NCBI RefSeq assembly: GCF_014201805.1
Contig: NZ_JACHFK010000001.1
Span: forward strand, 682,001-746,000
Length of the DNA stretch: 64,000 bases
Direction: 5' to 3'
Source of the DNA: Deinococcus metalli
GTDB lineage: Bacteria > Deinococcota > Deinococci > Deinococcales > Deinococcaceae
This document shows positions 32,192-41,182 of the stretch, piece after piece. Position numbers and translations under genes: made by a program. The stretch's first letter is position 1; every line of letters begins with the position of its first letter. The notes below the pieces were generated by a model. That model was not told where the DNA came from. It made no database searches and worked only from the letters and a program-made list of their open reading frames with translations.

Positions 32192-32251
32192 GGGTGGACT
32201 CCTCCGGGTACAGGCGGATGCGGTGGGTGCGGACTGTGAAAACTGTGCCGG

Positions 32252-32257
32252 AGTATA
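32252..32257 (-). promoter_or_regulatory. -10 element TATACT for the secreted TPR-like gene
   Basis: TATACT on the minus strand predicts a start near 32245, a ~54-nt leader carrying the GGAGGAGT ribosome site. No good -35 box is visible. Confidence 0.5.
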
Positions 32258-32356
32258 CATGCCTGGCCCTGAACCGAACCTGACGACCCCGACAGGTACG
32301 GCACTCCCGGGCTGTTCTGAACGGAGTACAGCGGCCTGCGGGGCGCGGGCGGGTGC

Positions 32357-32362
32357 TACGCT
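32357..32362 (+). promoter_or_regulatory. -10 element TACGCT for the large P-loop/TPR gene
   Basis: TACGCT ends 9 nt before the ATG at 32372, implying at most a two- or three-base leader. Confidence 0.45.
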
Positions 32363-32371
32363 CGGCGCAGC

Positions 32372-35245
32372 ATGGACACGGGCGGTGTGGACTGGAAGGG
32401 CGTGCTGGCCGAGGTGCGCCGCCACCTGCCCCCGCCGGCCTCCGGGCGGCAGCAGCGCGGCAGCCTGCGCTGGCTGGAGGCCGAGATGCGCGCACGCGGC
32501 GCGAACCCTGCCGCACTGCGCAACATCGTGTACCGCGACGTCGGCACCGCCGCCGACAAGGCCGCCCTGCACGGCATCCTGGCAGACCTGGCCCGCGAGA
32601 CCGGCCACGATCTGCCGCAGCGGCCCGCACCGGCACCGGCGGCCATACCGGACGAACTCGACCTGCTGGGCCGCTCCAAGAAGCGCGCGTACAGGCAGTT
32701 CCTGGCCGGCATGCGGGCGGGCCGCGCGCCGCGCCTGATCGTGACCGGCCGCGCGGGCGCCGGCAAGACCGTACTGCTTGACCGCCTGGACGCGGCGCTG
32801 CGCGAGGCGGGCGTGCCGGTCACGCGGGTGGCCCTGACCGGAGACGCTGCGGCCGTGTTGCCCATGCCGCCGCCGGCCGGATCGTCGTACGCCGCCCTCG
32901 CACAGGCCCAGGCGGACGCCGCGCGGCGCGCGCTGCCGGCCAGCGGCGCCCTGCTGCTCCGCGTGACGGACGACCTGCACTTTGCGGGTGACCCGCCGCG
33001 CGGCCCGGACGGCGCGCCCCTCAGCCCGGGTGCGTGGGCGGCCACGCGCCTGCTCGCGGCGGCGCCGCCCGGCGTGGCGGTGCTGCTGGCCACCGAGTCA
33101 CGGCGCGGCCTGGAGGACAGCCCGGCCGAGGTGATCGACCTGCGCCCGCCCACCACAGCCGAGGCGCGCACCTATGTGATGACGCGCCTGGGCGTGCCTC
33201 AGGCCGAGGCGCACGCCCTGGTGCGCGAGACCGGGCGCCACCTCGACCGACTGACGCTGCTGGTCAGCCTCCGCTCCGGCGACGCGGACGCCGGCAACCT
33301 GCGTTCCGATCCCGACACCCGCCGGCTGGTCGAGGCCGCTGCTGCGCTGGTCCGCGTGACAGCGCACGACCCACACGCGGCGTGGCCGCAAGCGCTGCTC
33401 CGGTCCGCGCTGGGGACCGATCCCGCCCAGCTCCCCCCGCACGCCCGGGCCCTGCTGCGGTTCACCGAGGACGGCGCGGCCGCCCCCACCCCGGTCCTGC
33501 GCGCCGCGTGGACCGCGCCGGAGTCGGCGGCGGTCCACGCGGCCCTGCGCCGGATCGCCGCCGAGGAAGACGATGCGCTGATGCCCTTCCGCCTTGCGGC
33601 CCTTGCTCACCTTGCGGAGTGGTCGGCACTGACCGCTGTCCTGGCCCAGCGGCCGGACGACGCGCGGCACCTGCCGCCACTGTGGCCGCTGGTCCGGTCG
33701 GCGGCCAGCGGGCCGGAGCGCGAGGTGCTCGCGAGGGCGGTGGTGGCGCACCACGCGGGCCGCGGCGAGTACGGCGAACCGCGCCTGCGCGACGCCCTGT
33801 TCACGCTGCTGGAGTCGCCGCACGACCCGGTGCGCGCGTGGGCCCGTGTGAAGCTCGCCGAGAGCAGCCTGGAGGCCGGGCAGATGGACTCTGCCCGCCG
33901 GCAGCTCGAGCATCCGGACGTGTCCGGCATGGACGTCGCCGACCCGTGGAGCGTGGCCGCCCACGCGGACGTCCTGCTGGTGTGCGCCGCGCTGGCCCGC
34001 TGGGAGGGCGACCTCGACGCGGCGACGCGGTACGCGGCCGATCCCCGGACGGCGGTGGGCGGGCCGCGCGCCGAGCTGTGGCGCGGCGTGATCGCCAAGG
34101 ATGCCGGCCGCTGGGACGAGGCGCTGCGTCGCCTCCAGGCCGTGCCGCGCCGCAGTCCGCTGCTGTCGGCCCGCGCCCGTTATCAGGAGGGCGACCTGCG
34201 CCTGCGGCTGGGCCAGCCCCACGCGGCGCTGGAGGCGCTGCTGGACGCCGCTGCGCGCCTGGACGCGGCCGGCGGCGCGGCCGACGAGCGCGCCCGCGTC
34301 CTGGCCCGCGGCGCGACCGCCCTGCGCCGCCTGGGCCGCCCGGACGAGGCGTTGGGGACGCTGGCGCTTGCGCTCGCGCTGGTGCCGGACGACGACCGCC
34401 GCCGGCCGGACGGCGTGCCCCGCGCCCGCCTGCTGTCGGAAGGCGTACCGATCCTGCTGGCCCTGAACCGCCCGGACGACGCGCTCGCGCAGGGGCAGCG
34501 CGCGCTCGAGCTGCTGCGCGGCACCGCCGCCCGCCCCGCCGAGACCCGCTACCGCGACCGGCGCACCCGCTACCGCCTGGCGCTCGCGTACGTCACCCGC
34601 GGTCTGGGTGTGCCGTACCTCCAGCCGCTGGGCGGGCCGACGACGGATCACCCGGACCTGCGCCAGGCGCGCGCCCTGCTGGACGACGTGATCGCGCACG
34701 CGGCGGGCGGCAGCGACCGCGACGTGATCCTGACCTTCGACATGCACCTCAGCCGCGCCCTGGCCGATCCGGACGCCCACGCGGCGCTGGAGGCCTGTAC
34801 CCGCGCCCTGGCACTCGCCGCCCACCCGTACGAGGAGGCGCAGGCCCGTGCCCAGCGCGCCGAGGCCCTGCTGCGGGCCGGCGACACCGCCGCTGCGCTG
34901 GCCGACGTGAACCGCGCCCATGCCCTGCTGCGCCGCGTGCAGCCCGCCTCGACCGAGCCGCCGGACCCCGGCCTGCACGCGCAACTCCTCGCGCTGGAGG
35001 CCCGCGCGACCATCCACGAGGGCGCAGCGACCGTGACGTGGGTGGCAGAGGCGCTGACGCCCGCGTCCCTCCAGCCGTTCCGGGATGGCGTGTGGCGCGA
35101 GGTGGGCCGCGCGCTGGAGGCGGCCCGGCCGGACGCGGCCGACGTGGTGCGCTCGCTGCTGCCCGGCGCCATGGACGGCGGACTGCGGCCCTCCGACGCC
35201 CTGCGGGTGGGCATGCTGGCCGCTCTCCCGTCACGGCGGCCCTGA
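32372..35245 (+). CDS. Large P-loop NTPase with C-terminal helical (TPR-like) repeats
   Basis: This 957-residue protein has an ~80-residue helical N-terminal domain, a P/A-rich linker, and an NTPase core with Walker A GRAGAGKT (126-133) and a probable Walker B strand ending LLLRVTDDLHF (~200). A segment after it, PTTAEARTYVMTRLGVPQAEAHALVRETGRHLDRLTLLVSL, resembles the winged lid of AAA/STAND ATPases. From ~340 to the end it is alpha-helical, with repeated A-L-L-x-A-A-x-L and TPR-like pairs. This is the outline of a STAND signalling ATPase, but no effector domain is recognisable. Function unknown. Confidence 0.75.
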   Translation: MDTGGVDWKGVLAEVRRHLPPPASGRQQRGSLRWLEAEMRARGANPAALRNIVYRDVGTAADKAALHGILADLARETGHDLPQRPAPAPAAIPDELDLLGRSKKRAYRQFLAGMRAGRAPRLIVTGRAGAGKTVLLDRLDAALREAGVPVTRVALTGDAAAVLPMPPPAGSSYAALAQAQADAARRALPASGALLLRVTDDLHFAGDPPRGPDGAPLSPGAWAATRLLAAAPPGVAVLLATESRRGLEDSPAEVIDLRPPTTAEARTYVMTRLGVPQAEAHALVRETGRHLDRLTLLVSLRSGDADAGNLRSDPDTRRLVEAAAALVRVTAHDPHAAWPQALLRSALGTDPAQLPPHARALLRFTEDGAAAPTPVLRAAWTAPESAAVHAALRRIAAEEDDALMPFRLAALAHLAEWSALTAVLAQRPDDARHLPPLWPLVRSAASGPEREVLARAVVAHHAGRGEYGEPRLRDALFTLLESPHDPVRAWARVKLAESSLEAGQMDSARRQLEHPDVSGMDVADPWSVAAHADVLLVCAALARWEGDLDAATRYAADPRTAVGGPRAELWRGVIAKDAGRWDEALRRLQAVPRRSPLLSARARYQEGDLRLRLGQPHAALEALLDAAARLDAAGGAADERARVLARGATALRRLGRPDEALGTLALALALVPDDDRRRPDGVPRARLLSEGVPILLALNRPDDALAQGQRALELLRGTAARPAETRYRDRRTRYRLALAYVTRGLGVPYLQPLGGPTTDHPDLRQARALLDDVIAHAAGGSDRDVILTFDMHLSRALADPDAHAALEACTRALALAAHPYEEAQARAQRAEALLRAGDTAAALADVNRAHALLRRVQPASTEPPDPGLHAQLLALEARATIHEGAATVTWVAEALTPASLQPFRDGVWREVGRALEAARPDAADVVRSLLPGAMDGGLRPSDALRVGMLAALPSRRP

Positions 35246-35250
35246 GCGGG

Positions 35251-35256
35251 TATGCT
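35251..35256 (+). promoter_or_regulatory. -10 element TATGCT deciding the GTG start at 35264
   Basis: TATGCT contains an in-frame ATG (35252) that would otherwise look like a start. Read as a -10 box it predicts transcription from about 35263 and so start at GTG 35264, 7 nt away. Confidence 0.5.
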
Positions 35257-35263
35257 GGGCGGC

Positions 35264-35650
35264 GTGAGTTCCACCGATCCGTCCACGCGTGGCCGCGCCG
35301 CCGTCCGACTGCTGCAGGGCTACGTCTGGCACCCGCAGGACGCCGACGTCGACCTGGAGCACTTCCTGCCGCGTGAACTGGACCTGTCCGCCCGGCCCGA
35401 CCCGGACCAGGAGGGCGCGCACGTGCTGTGGGACCAGGTGCAGCCGCCCTTCGCGTTCTTCGAGAACGGAGAGCCGACGGCCGCGCAGACCTTCTACCAG
35501 TTCACGGTGCTGCGCGTGTACGACGAGCGGCCCACCAACGAGGCCCTGCACGGCGACGCGACCGCCGCCAGTGAAGCCCTGAGTCCCCTGCTGGACGGCA
35601 CGCCCGAGGGTGTGGGCTGGCAGCTGTGGGAAGACCTGCGGGAGCTGTGA
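35264..35650 (+). CDS. Conserved-looking hypothetical protein
   Basis: This 128-residue acidic protein has no recognised domain. Notable blocks are VRLLQGYVWHPQDADVDLEHFLPREL and VQPPFAFFENGEPTAAQTFYQFTVLRVYDERPTNEAL, with several aromatic residues, suggesting a compact alpha/beta fold. The GTG start follows a leaderless -10 box. It leads a likely operon with the 65-residue and PfpI-like genes. Confidence 0.65.
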   Translation: MSSTDPSTRGRAAVRLLQGYVWHPQDADVDLEHFLPRELDLSARPDPDQEGAHVLWDQVQPPFAFFENGEPTAAQTFYQFTVLRVYDERPTNEALHGDATAASEALSPLLDGTPEGVGWQLWEDLREL

Positions 35651-35657
35651 CGCGCCC

Positions 35658-35855
35658 ATGATCGAGTGGCTGGATCTGCGTGTCGAGGGTGATCCGCACC
35701 CGCGCCGCTTCGACTCGCCCTCGGCGGCCCGCGACTACCTGCTGCGCGTCGAGCGCCTCAGCGAGGAGGCCGTGACGGCGCTGCTCGCAGCGGGCGAGGT
35801 CGGCCCGCCCGTGGCGCGGCGCATGTATGTCCTGCGGCCCCTCGCGTCCGCGTGA
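35658..35855 (+). CDS. Small hypothetical protein (65 residues)
   Basis: The translation begins MIEWLDLRVEGDPHPRRF and contains a helical SPSAARDYLLRVERLSEEAVTALLAAGEV. Lying 7 nt after the previous stop and with its own stop overlapping the next start (GTGA), it is probably co-translated. No family is recognised. Confidence 0.6.
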   Translation: MIEWLDLRVEGDPHPRRFDSPSAARDYLLRVERLSEEAVTALLAAGEVGPPVARRMYVLRPLASA

Positions 35856-36412
35856 CCGCCGCCGAACCGGTCGTGGCCATCCCGGTCTACGCCGGGGTCA
35901 GCGAACTGGAACTGGGCGTGATGCTGACCGTGTGCCGGCTGTGCGGCGGGGACGGCCGCGCCGTGACGGTGAACCGCTCGCGCGCCAGCATCGTGACGGC
36001 TGGCGGGCTGGTCAGCACCCCACACGTCCTGTACGCGGCGCTGCCGGAACCCGCCGCGCTGCTGGTACCCGGCGGCCCCGGCGCGGCGCGCGCGGCCCGT
36101 GATCCGCTGCTGCGCGCCTTCCTGGCGGCGCACGCGGCCCTGCCGACGGGCGCGAGCGGCAGCGGCCTGCTCCTCCCCGCCGAGGCCGGCACGCTGGAGG
36201 GCCGGGTGGTCGGCGGCCCGGCCGACCTGGCCGACACGCTGTGGGGGCATGGCGTGGCCGACGTCCGCGCCGGCGAGGTCGTCACGGACGGAGCGCTGTG
36301 TACCACGCCCGGCGGCTTCCCGGCCCTGCACGCCGCGCTGCACGTCGCCGCAGCCTTGTGGGGCGACGACGCGGCAGCTGAGGCGAGGCGGCGCCTGGGC
36401 ACCGTCGCCTGA
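35852..36412 (+). CDS. DJ-1/PfpI-like protein lacking the nucleophile cysteine
   Basis: This 186-residue protein has the flavodoxin-like DJ-1/PfpI layout: VVAIPVYAGVSELELGVMLTVCRL (with the conserved acidic residue), AALLVPGGPGAARAARDPLLRAFLAAHA, then a nucleophile-elbow region GASGSGLLLPAEAGTLEGRVV. The family cysteine (xxCxG-LLLAxAG) is Gly/Ser here (residues 102-104). The protein is thus probably not a protease, deglycase or isocyanide hydratase; a binding role is more likely. GTG start by GTGA overlap. Confidence 0.75.
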   Translation: MTAAEPVVAIPVYAGVSELELGVMLTVCRLCGGDGRAVTVNRSRASIVTAGGLVSTPHVLYAALPEPAALLVPGGPGAARAARDPLLRAFLAAHAALPTGASGSGLLLPAEAGTLEGRVVGGPADLADTLWGHGVADVRAGEVVTDGALCTTPGGFPALHAALHVAAALWGDDAAAEARRRLGTVA

Positions 36413-36426
36413 CCCATGCCGTGCGC

Positions 36427-37260
36427 TCATCCGTCGAGGTGTTCGCCGCCCGCCACGCCATCGAACAGGCCGCGCAGGGGCAGGGTGGGCACCGGCACGC
36501 GCGTACCGCCGATGCTGAAGCGTTCCCAGCCCAGCATGCGCTCCTCGAGCTGCGCGCGTTCCTCGGGGCTCAGGCGGCCCAGGATGCTCTGCTCGCCCAT
36601 CTGCGTGCCGTGTGCGGCCAGCGCGGCCTTCTTGTTCTCGGCGTACGCGGCGACCGGCACGCTGACGGCCACCGTGCCCTCGGACACGCCGTACAGCGCG
36701 GGGTCGAGGTCCTGCCCCATGCGCGACAGGCCCTGCGCGGCCTCGGTGGTCAGGGCGGTGTAGTACAGACGCTGCGGACCGCCGCCCGGCAGCTGTCCGG
36801 AGCTGAAGAACGCCGCCACGGTCGCGCGGTGGATCTTCAGGTGGTCGATGTGACCGTACCCGCCGTGCGGATCGAAGGTCACGATCACCTGCGGGCGCAC
36901 GTCGTCGATCACCGCCTTGATCCGCGTCTCGATCTCCAGCGGGTCGAGATTCATCAGGGCCTTCGGGTCGTCGTGGCGGGTGCGCTCGTAGCGGCCGGAG
37001 TCGTGGTAATCCAGGAACACGGGTTCCCCGATCTCCAGGGCCCGGCACGCGGCCCGCAGTTCCTGCTCCCGCTGCTGGCCGAGGTCGTCCACCGTCATGC
37101 CCGGCACCGTGATCTTGCCGGCCTCGCCGCGGGTGGCGCATGCCAGCACGACGCGCACGCCCTTGCGCGCGTAGTGCGTCAGGGTGCCGCCGACGCTGAA
37201 CGCCTCGTCGTCGGGGTGGGCGAACACGGCCAGCAGGGTGGGCGGGGTCTGGGCAGTCAT
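36427..37260 (-). CDS. PIG-L/LmbE family deacetylase, possible bacillithiol BshB
   Basis: This 277-residue zinc deacetylase has the metal motif AHPDDEAFSVGGTL (H15, D17-D18) and the third ligand in PHGGYGHIDHLKIH. The family includes BshB and MshB, which deacetylate GlcNAc-malate or GlcNAc-inositol. With bshA in the same window a BshB role is reasonable, but PIG-L proteins are often several per genome. TACACT 6 nt upstream selects ATG 37260. Confidence 0.85.
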   Translation of the reverse strand: MTAQTPPTLLAVFAHPDDEAFSVGGTLTHYARKGVRVVLACATRGEAGKITVPGMTVDDLGQQREQELRAACRALEIGEPVFLDYHDSGRYERTRHDDPKALMNLDPLEIETRIKAVIDDVRPQVIVTFDPHGGYGHIDHLKIHRATVAAFFSSGQLPGGGPQRLYYTALTTEAAQGLSRMGQDLDPALYGVSEGTVAVSVPVAAYAENKKAALAAHGTQMGEQSILGRLSPEERAQLEERMLGWERFSIGGTRVPVPTLPLRGLFDGVAGGEHLDG

Positions 37261-37266
37261 TCGGGC

Positions 37267-37272
37267 AGTGTA
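37267..37272 (-). promoter_or_regulatory. -10 element TACACT for the PIG-L gene (leaderless)
   Basis: TACACT on the minus strand ends 6 nt before the ATG at 37260, rejecting an in-frame start at 37278 that lies upstream of the transcript. Confidence 0.55.
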
Positions 37273-37287
37273 GGCCACCGGCCGCGT

Positions 37288-37518
37288 TCAGCCGTAGCCC
37301 GGCGGCGCCTCGCCCGCCTCCAGGCGACGCCCGCGCCCGTAGAAGTCCCAGAAGGCCTCCGGCCACGTCTGATACAGCAGTCGGCGGTTGGTGGCGTCGG
37401 CGGCCTCCAGCGCGTCGCCCAGCGCGCGGTGAAAGCGGCTGCCCTGCGTCTTCATGGCCAGCGCCGTCCAGTACGGTTCCGAGGCCAGCAGCTCGGCCAG
37501 CCGGTCTGCGTCCGTCAT
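37288..37518 (-). CDS. Small hypothetical protein (76 residues)
   Basis: The protein is MTDADRLAELLASEPYWTAL followed by KTQGSRFHRALGDALEAADATNRRLLYQTWPEAFWDFYGRGRRLE in blocks: amphipathic helices rich in W, Y and R. It is likely real given its biased composition and its position just upstream of the PIG-L gene and divergent from parA. No family recognised. Confidence 0.6.
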   Translation of the reverse strand: MTDADRLAELLASEPYWTALAMKTQGSRFHRALGDALEAADATNRRLLYQTWPEAFWDFYGRGRRLEAGEAPPGYG

Positions 37519-37551
37519 GTGGCCATGATGCCGCGCGCGGAGGTCGTCTGC

Positions 37552-37557
37552 TACGCT
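37552..37557 (+). promoter_or_regulatory. -10 element TACGCT for the ParA-like gene (leaderless)
   Basis: TACGCT ends 7 nt before the ATG at 37565. Confidence 0.55.
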
Positions 37558-37564
37558 TCGCGTC

Positions 37565-38191
37565 ATGGCAAAGCCCACGGGCCCGCGTATCCTGGCGATC
37601 ACGTCCGAGAAGGGCGGGGTGGGGAAGAGCACGCTGGCCGTGAACCTCGCGGGTGCGTGCGCCGCGCAGGGCCGCCGCGTGGTGCTCATCGACGAGGACG
37701 GCCGCGTGGGCAGCGCCGTACGCTGGGCGGCGCGCGGTGGGGACGCGCTGGGTTTCCCGGTGCTGGAGCCCGACGACGCCCGGCCCAAACTGCTGGCGGG
37801 CGCCGACCTCGTGATCCTGGACACCGAGGGCCGCCCGAAGCGCAAGGACCTGCGGGCACTGGCCGAACGCGCGGACACCGTGCTGGTGCCGTCCGGCCTG
37901 AGTGCCCTGGAACGCGACGCGACCCGTGAACTCGTGGAGTACCTCGGCGACCAGGGCGCCGCCGCGAAGGTGCGGGTGGTGCTGTGCCGAGTGCCGCCGG
38001 TCGGGAGCGCGGCCGACGACCTGCGCGAGGAGCTGCGCGACGCCGGCATGGTGGTCTGCAACGCCGTGATCCGTCAGTACGCGGCGCACACCAAGGCGGC
38101 CGAGCTGGGCGTGCTGGTGCGTGACGTGCGCGATCCGCGGGCCGCATCCGCGTGGGCGGACGTCGAGGCGCTCGCGCAGGAACTCGGCTGA
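37565..38191 (+). CDS. ParA/MinD-superfamily ATPase, small ParF-like
   Basis: This 208-residue ATPase has the deviant Walker A KGGVGKST (K16-S22), a Walker A' strand RVVLIDEDGRVGSAVRW and Walker B LVILDTEGRPKR. It lacks the N-terminal DNA-binding extension of larger ParA proteins, matching ParF-type size. Its motifs differ from Soj (DEDGR rather than DxDPQ). It is followed at 11 nt by a small basic protein and then a membrane protein, so it may position cargo other than the chromosome. Distinct from any parAB/oriC context in this window. Confidence 0.88.
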   Translation: MAKPTGPRILAITSEKGGVGKSTLAVNLAGACAAQGRRVVLIDEDGRVGSAVRWAARGGDALGFPVLEPDDARPKLLAGADLVILDTEGRPKRKDLRALAERADTVLVPSGLSALERDATRELVEYLGDQGAAAKVRVVLCRVPPVGSAADDLREELRDAGMVVCNAVIRQYAAHTKAAELGVLVRDVRDPRAASAWADVEALAQELG

Positions 38192-38202
38192 GGCCACACG
38201 GA

Positions 38203-38439
38203 ATGACGCGCTTCGACTATCTGGCTGGGCCGGACAAACCGCGCAAGAAGGACCGCAAGTCCGCGAAGAAGGCCGGCAGGGCGCGGGACGACGGCGGCGC
38301 CGACCCCGTGGAGGCCGTGCAGGTGCGCCGGGACACCGTGCGGGCGGTGGCGCGCGAGCTGCGGCACGCGCAGGTGGGCACCGTGGACGACCTCGTGGAG
38401 ACGTTGCTGCTCGCGTGGTTGCGGGACCGCGCCCGATGA
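38203..38439 (+). CDS. Small basic protein with possible ribbon-helix-helix fold
   Basis: This 78-residue protein has a strongly basic N-terminal tail (PRKKDRKSAKKAGRAR, residues 13-28), then a strand AVQVRRD (38-44) and two predicted helices TVRAVARELRH and TVDDLVETLLLAWLRDR. That strand-helix-helix order is the RHH/MetJ-Arc outline. Size, basic tail and position after a small ParA recall ParG, the centromere-binding partner of ParF. The fold is inferred from pattern only. Confidence 0.6.
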   Translation: MTRFDYLAGPDKPRKKDRKSAKKAGRARDDGGADPVEAVQVRRDTVRAVARELRHAQVGTVDDLVETLLLAWLRDRAR

Positions 38440-38930
38440 CGCTGCGGACGGCAGCGCTGGGACGCTGGGCGGGGCTGGCTGCGGCGCTGCTGCTGACGGT
38501 GCCGGGCGTGCTGCGGCCCCTGAGCGGCAGCCTGCTCGACCACGTCGATCTGGTGTTCCACGAGGCCGGGCATGTGATCTTCAGTCCGTTCGGCGAGACG
38601 CTGATGCTGCTGGGCGGCAGCGTCATGCAGGTGCTGGTGCCGCTGGGCTGCGCGCTGACCTTCCTGTTCCGGCGTGACCGCTACGCCGCCGGGCTGGTCA
38701 CCCTGTGGACGGCGCAGTCGCTGGCGGGTGTGGCCGCGTACGTCCGCGACGCGCCGACCCGTAACCTCGACCTGATCACAGGCGACCCCGACACGCACGA
38801 CTGGTGGCAACTGCTGGGCGCCGCCGACGCGCTGTCGCTGGCGGCGCCGCTGGGAAACATGCTCGCGTTCCTGGCGTTCGCGTGCCTCGTGGCGGGCGTG
38901 CTGTTGGCCGTGTGGGACGACGTCCGCTGA
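38436..38930 (+). CDS. Membrane protein with an HExxH motif
   Basis: This 164-residue protein has about four hydrophobic segments and the sequence VFHEAGHVIFSPFGE (H42-E43-A-G-H46), a zinc-protease HExxH at the edge of a hydrophobic stretch, as in S2P/M50-like proteins. A second aspartate motif typical of M50 is not clear; APLGNMLAFLAFA near the C terminus could be a partial match. The ATG overlaps the RHH-like stop (ATGA), so the three genes form an operon. Confidence 0.65.
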   Translation: MTLRTAALGRWAGLAAALLLTVPGVLRPLSGSLLDHVDLVFHEAGHVIFSPFGETLMLLGGSVMQVLVPLGCALTFLFRRDRYAAGLVTLWTAQSLAGVAAYVRDAPTRNLDLITGDPDTHDWWQLLGAADALSLAAPLGNMLAFLAFACLVAGVLLAVWDDVR

Positions 38931-38963
38931 GGAATGGAATCGCTGAGGCGCTGGTTCCTGCTC

Positions 38964-38969
38964 TACCCT
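38964..38969 (+). promoter_or_regulatory. -10 element TACCCT for gluQ (leaderless)
   Basis: TACCCT ends 6 nt before ATG 38976 and rejects a longer frame from 38934. Confidence 0.6.
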
Positions 38970-38975
38970 GAAGGC

Positions 38976-39881
38976 ATGGAAGGCACCCCACCGGTGGTCA
39001 CGGGCCGGTTCGCGCCCAGCCCGACGGGCGCCATGCACCTGGGCAACGCACGCACCGCGCTGCTGGCGTGGCTGCACTCCCGGGCGGCCGGGGGCCGCCA
39101 CCTGCTGCGCTTCGAGGATCTCGACACCGGGCGGGTGCGTCCGTGGGCCTACGACGTCACGCGCCGTGACCTGGAGTGGCTGGGCCTCGACTGGGACGAG
39201 GAACATCTGCAATCCGAACGGCTGGAGCTGTATGCGCACGCGCTGTCCCGGCTCGACACCTACCCATGCACGTGCACCCGCCGCGAGGTCACGGAGGCCA
39301 TCGCGGCGAGCGCGGGGGCACCCCACGGCGACGAGCCCGTGTATCCCGGCACGTGCCGGGACCGGCCGGCCCATCTCGACCGCTCGGCCGCGCGGCGCTG
39401 GCGGGTGCCGGCCGTGACGGTGTGCGCACACGACACGCTGCGCGGCTGGACGCTGTGCCAAGTCCTGCCCGCCGAGGTGGGGGACATCGTGCTGCGCCGC
39501 AACGACGGCGTGTACGCATACCACCTCGCGGTGGTGGTAGACGACGCGGCGATGGGCGTGACCGACGTGATCCGTGGCGAGGATCTGTGGCCGGCCACGC
39601 CGCGGCAGGTGGCGTTGCAGGACGCGCTGGGTCTGCCCCCGGTCCGGTACGGTCATGTGCCGCTGCTGCACGACGTGGCGGGGCAGAGGCTCGCCAAGCG
39701 CGGCGGCGCTCCGTCCGTGCGCGAGTGGCGCGAGGGCGGCACGTCGGCGGGGACGGTCCTGGCCCTGCTGGCCCGGAGCCTCGGCTGGGACGTGCCGGAT
39801 GACGTGTCGGCGGCGGAGCTGCTGCCGGCCTGGCAGGCCTGGTCGCTCCATGAACTCGACCTTGACCGACCTCAAACTTAG
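38976..39881 (+). CDS. gluQ: Glutamyl-Q tRNA(Asp) synthetase
   Basis: This 301-residue, GluRS-like catalytic core has no anticodon-binding domain. It loads glutamate onto queuosine in the anticodon of tRNA-Asp. Motifs: [28 protein letters not shown] (HIGH-type), [11 protein letters not shown], zinc cysteines in [10 protein letters not shown] and YPGTC, and a KMSKS-like [10 protein letters not shown]. The stop codon TAG lies inside the inverted repeat that follows. Confidence 0.93.
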   Translation: MEGTPPVVTGRFAPSPTGAMHLGNARTALLAWLHSRAAGGRHLLRFEDLDTGRVRPWAYDVTRRDLEWLGLDWDEEHLQSERLELYAHALSRLDTYPCTCTRREVTEAIAASAGAPHGDEPVYPGTCRDRPAHLDRSAARRWRVPAVTVCAHDTLRGWTLCQVLPAEVGDIVLRRNDGVYAYHLAVVVDDAAMGVTDVIRGEDLWPATPRQVALQDALGLPPVRYGHVPLLHDVAGQRLAKRGGAPSVREWREGGTSAGTVLALLARSLGWDVPDDVSAAELLPAWQAWSLHELDLDRPQT

Positions 39882-39900
39882 ACAGGTTGTCTAAGTTTTT
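39874..39900. terminator. Perfect 11-bp AT-rich inverted repeat with T-run; terminator or operator
   Basis: AAACTTAGACA (39874-39884), GGT, then the exact complement (39888-39898) and a T5 tail. It fits a short-loop intrinsic terminator for gluQ, but the stem is only 4/11 G+C in a GC-rich genome and TTAGACA-N3-TGTCTAA also looks like a TetR/MarR-type operator. It lies 28 nt before the trpB -10 box. Confidence 0.65.
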
Positions 39901-39925
39901 ATGTACCGGGTGTAACGCGGACTCC

Positions 39926-39931
39926 TACTCT
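39926..39931 (+). promoter_or_regulatory. -10 element TACTCT for trpBA
   Basis: TACTCT ends 9 nt before the trpB ATG at 39941. No leader ORF, tryptophan codon run or T-box is present, so control would be at initiation. Confidence 0.45.
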
Positions 39932-39940
39932 GAAGATCCC

Positions 39941-41178
<1,238 letters not shown>

Positions 41179-41182
<4 letters not shown>

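Noticed and set aside
33034..35376. 780-codon open frame on the plus strand, plus a 639-codon minus-strand frame in the same place
   Set aside because: Both are frame shadows of the 957-residue P-loop/TPR gene. Low-complexity Arg/Ala/Gly/Pro translation and no start signals.
37565..38439. Reading parA and its neighbour as the chromosomal parAB/oriC locus
   Set aside because: No parS-like palindromes (TGTTTCACGTGAAACA type), dnaA or gidA/B genes are present, and the partner is far too small for ParB.
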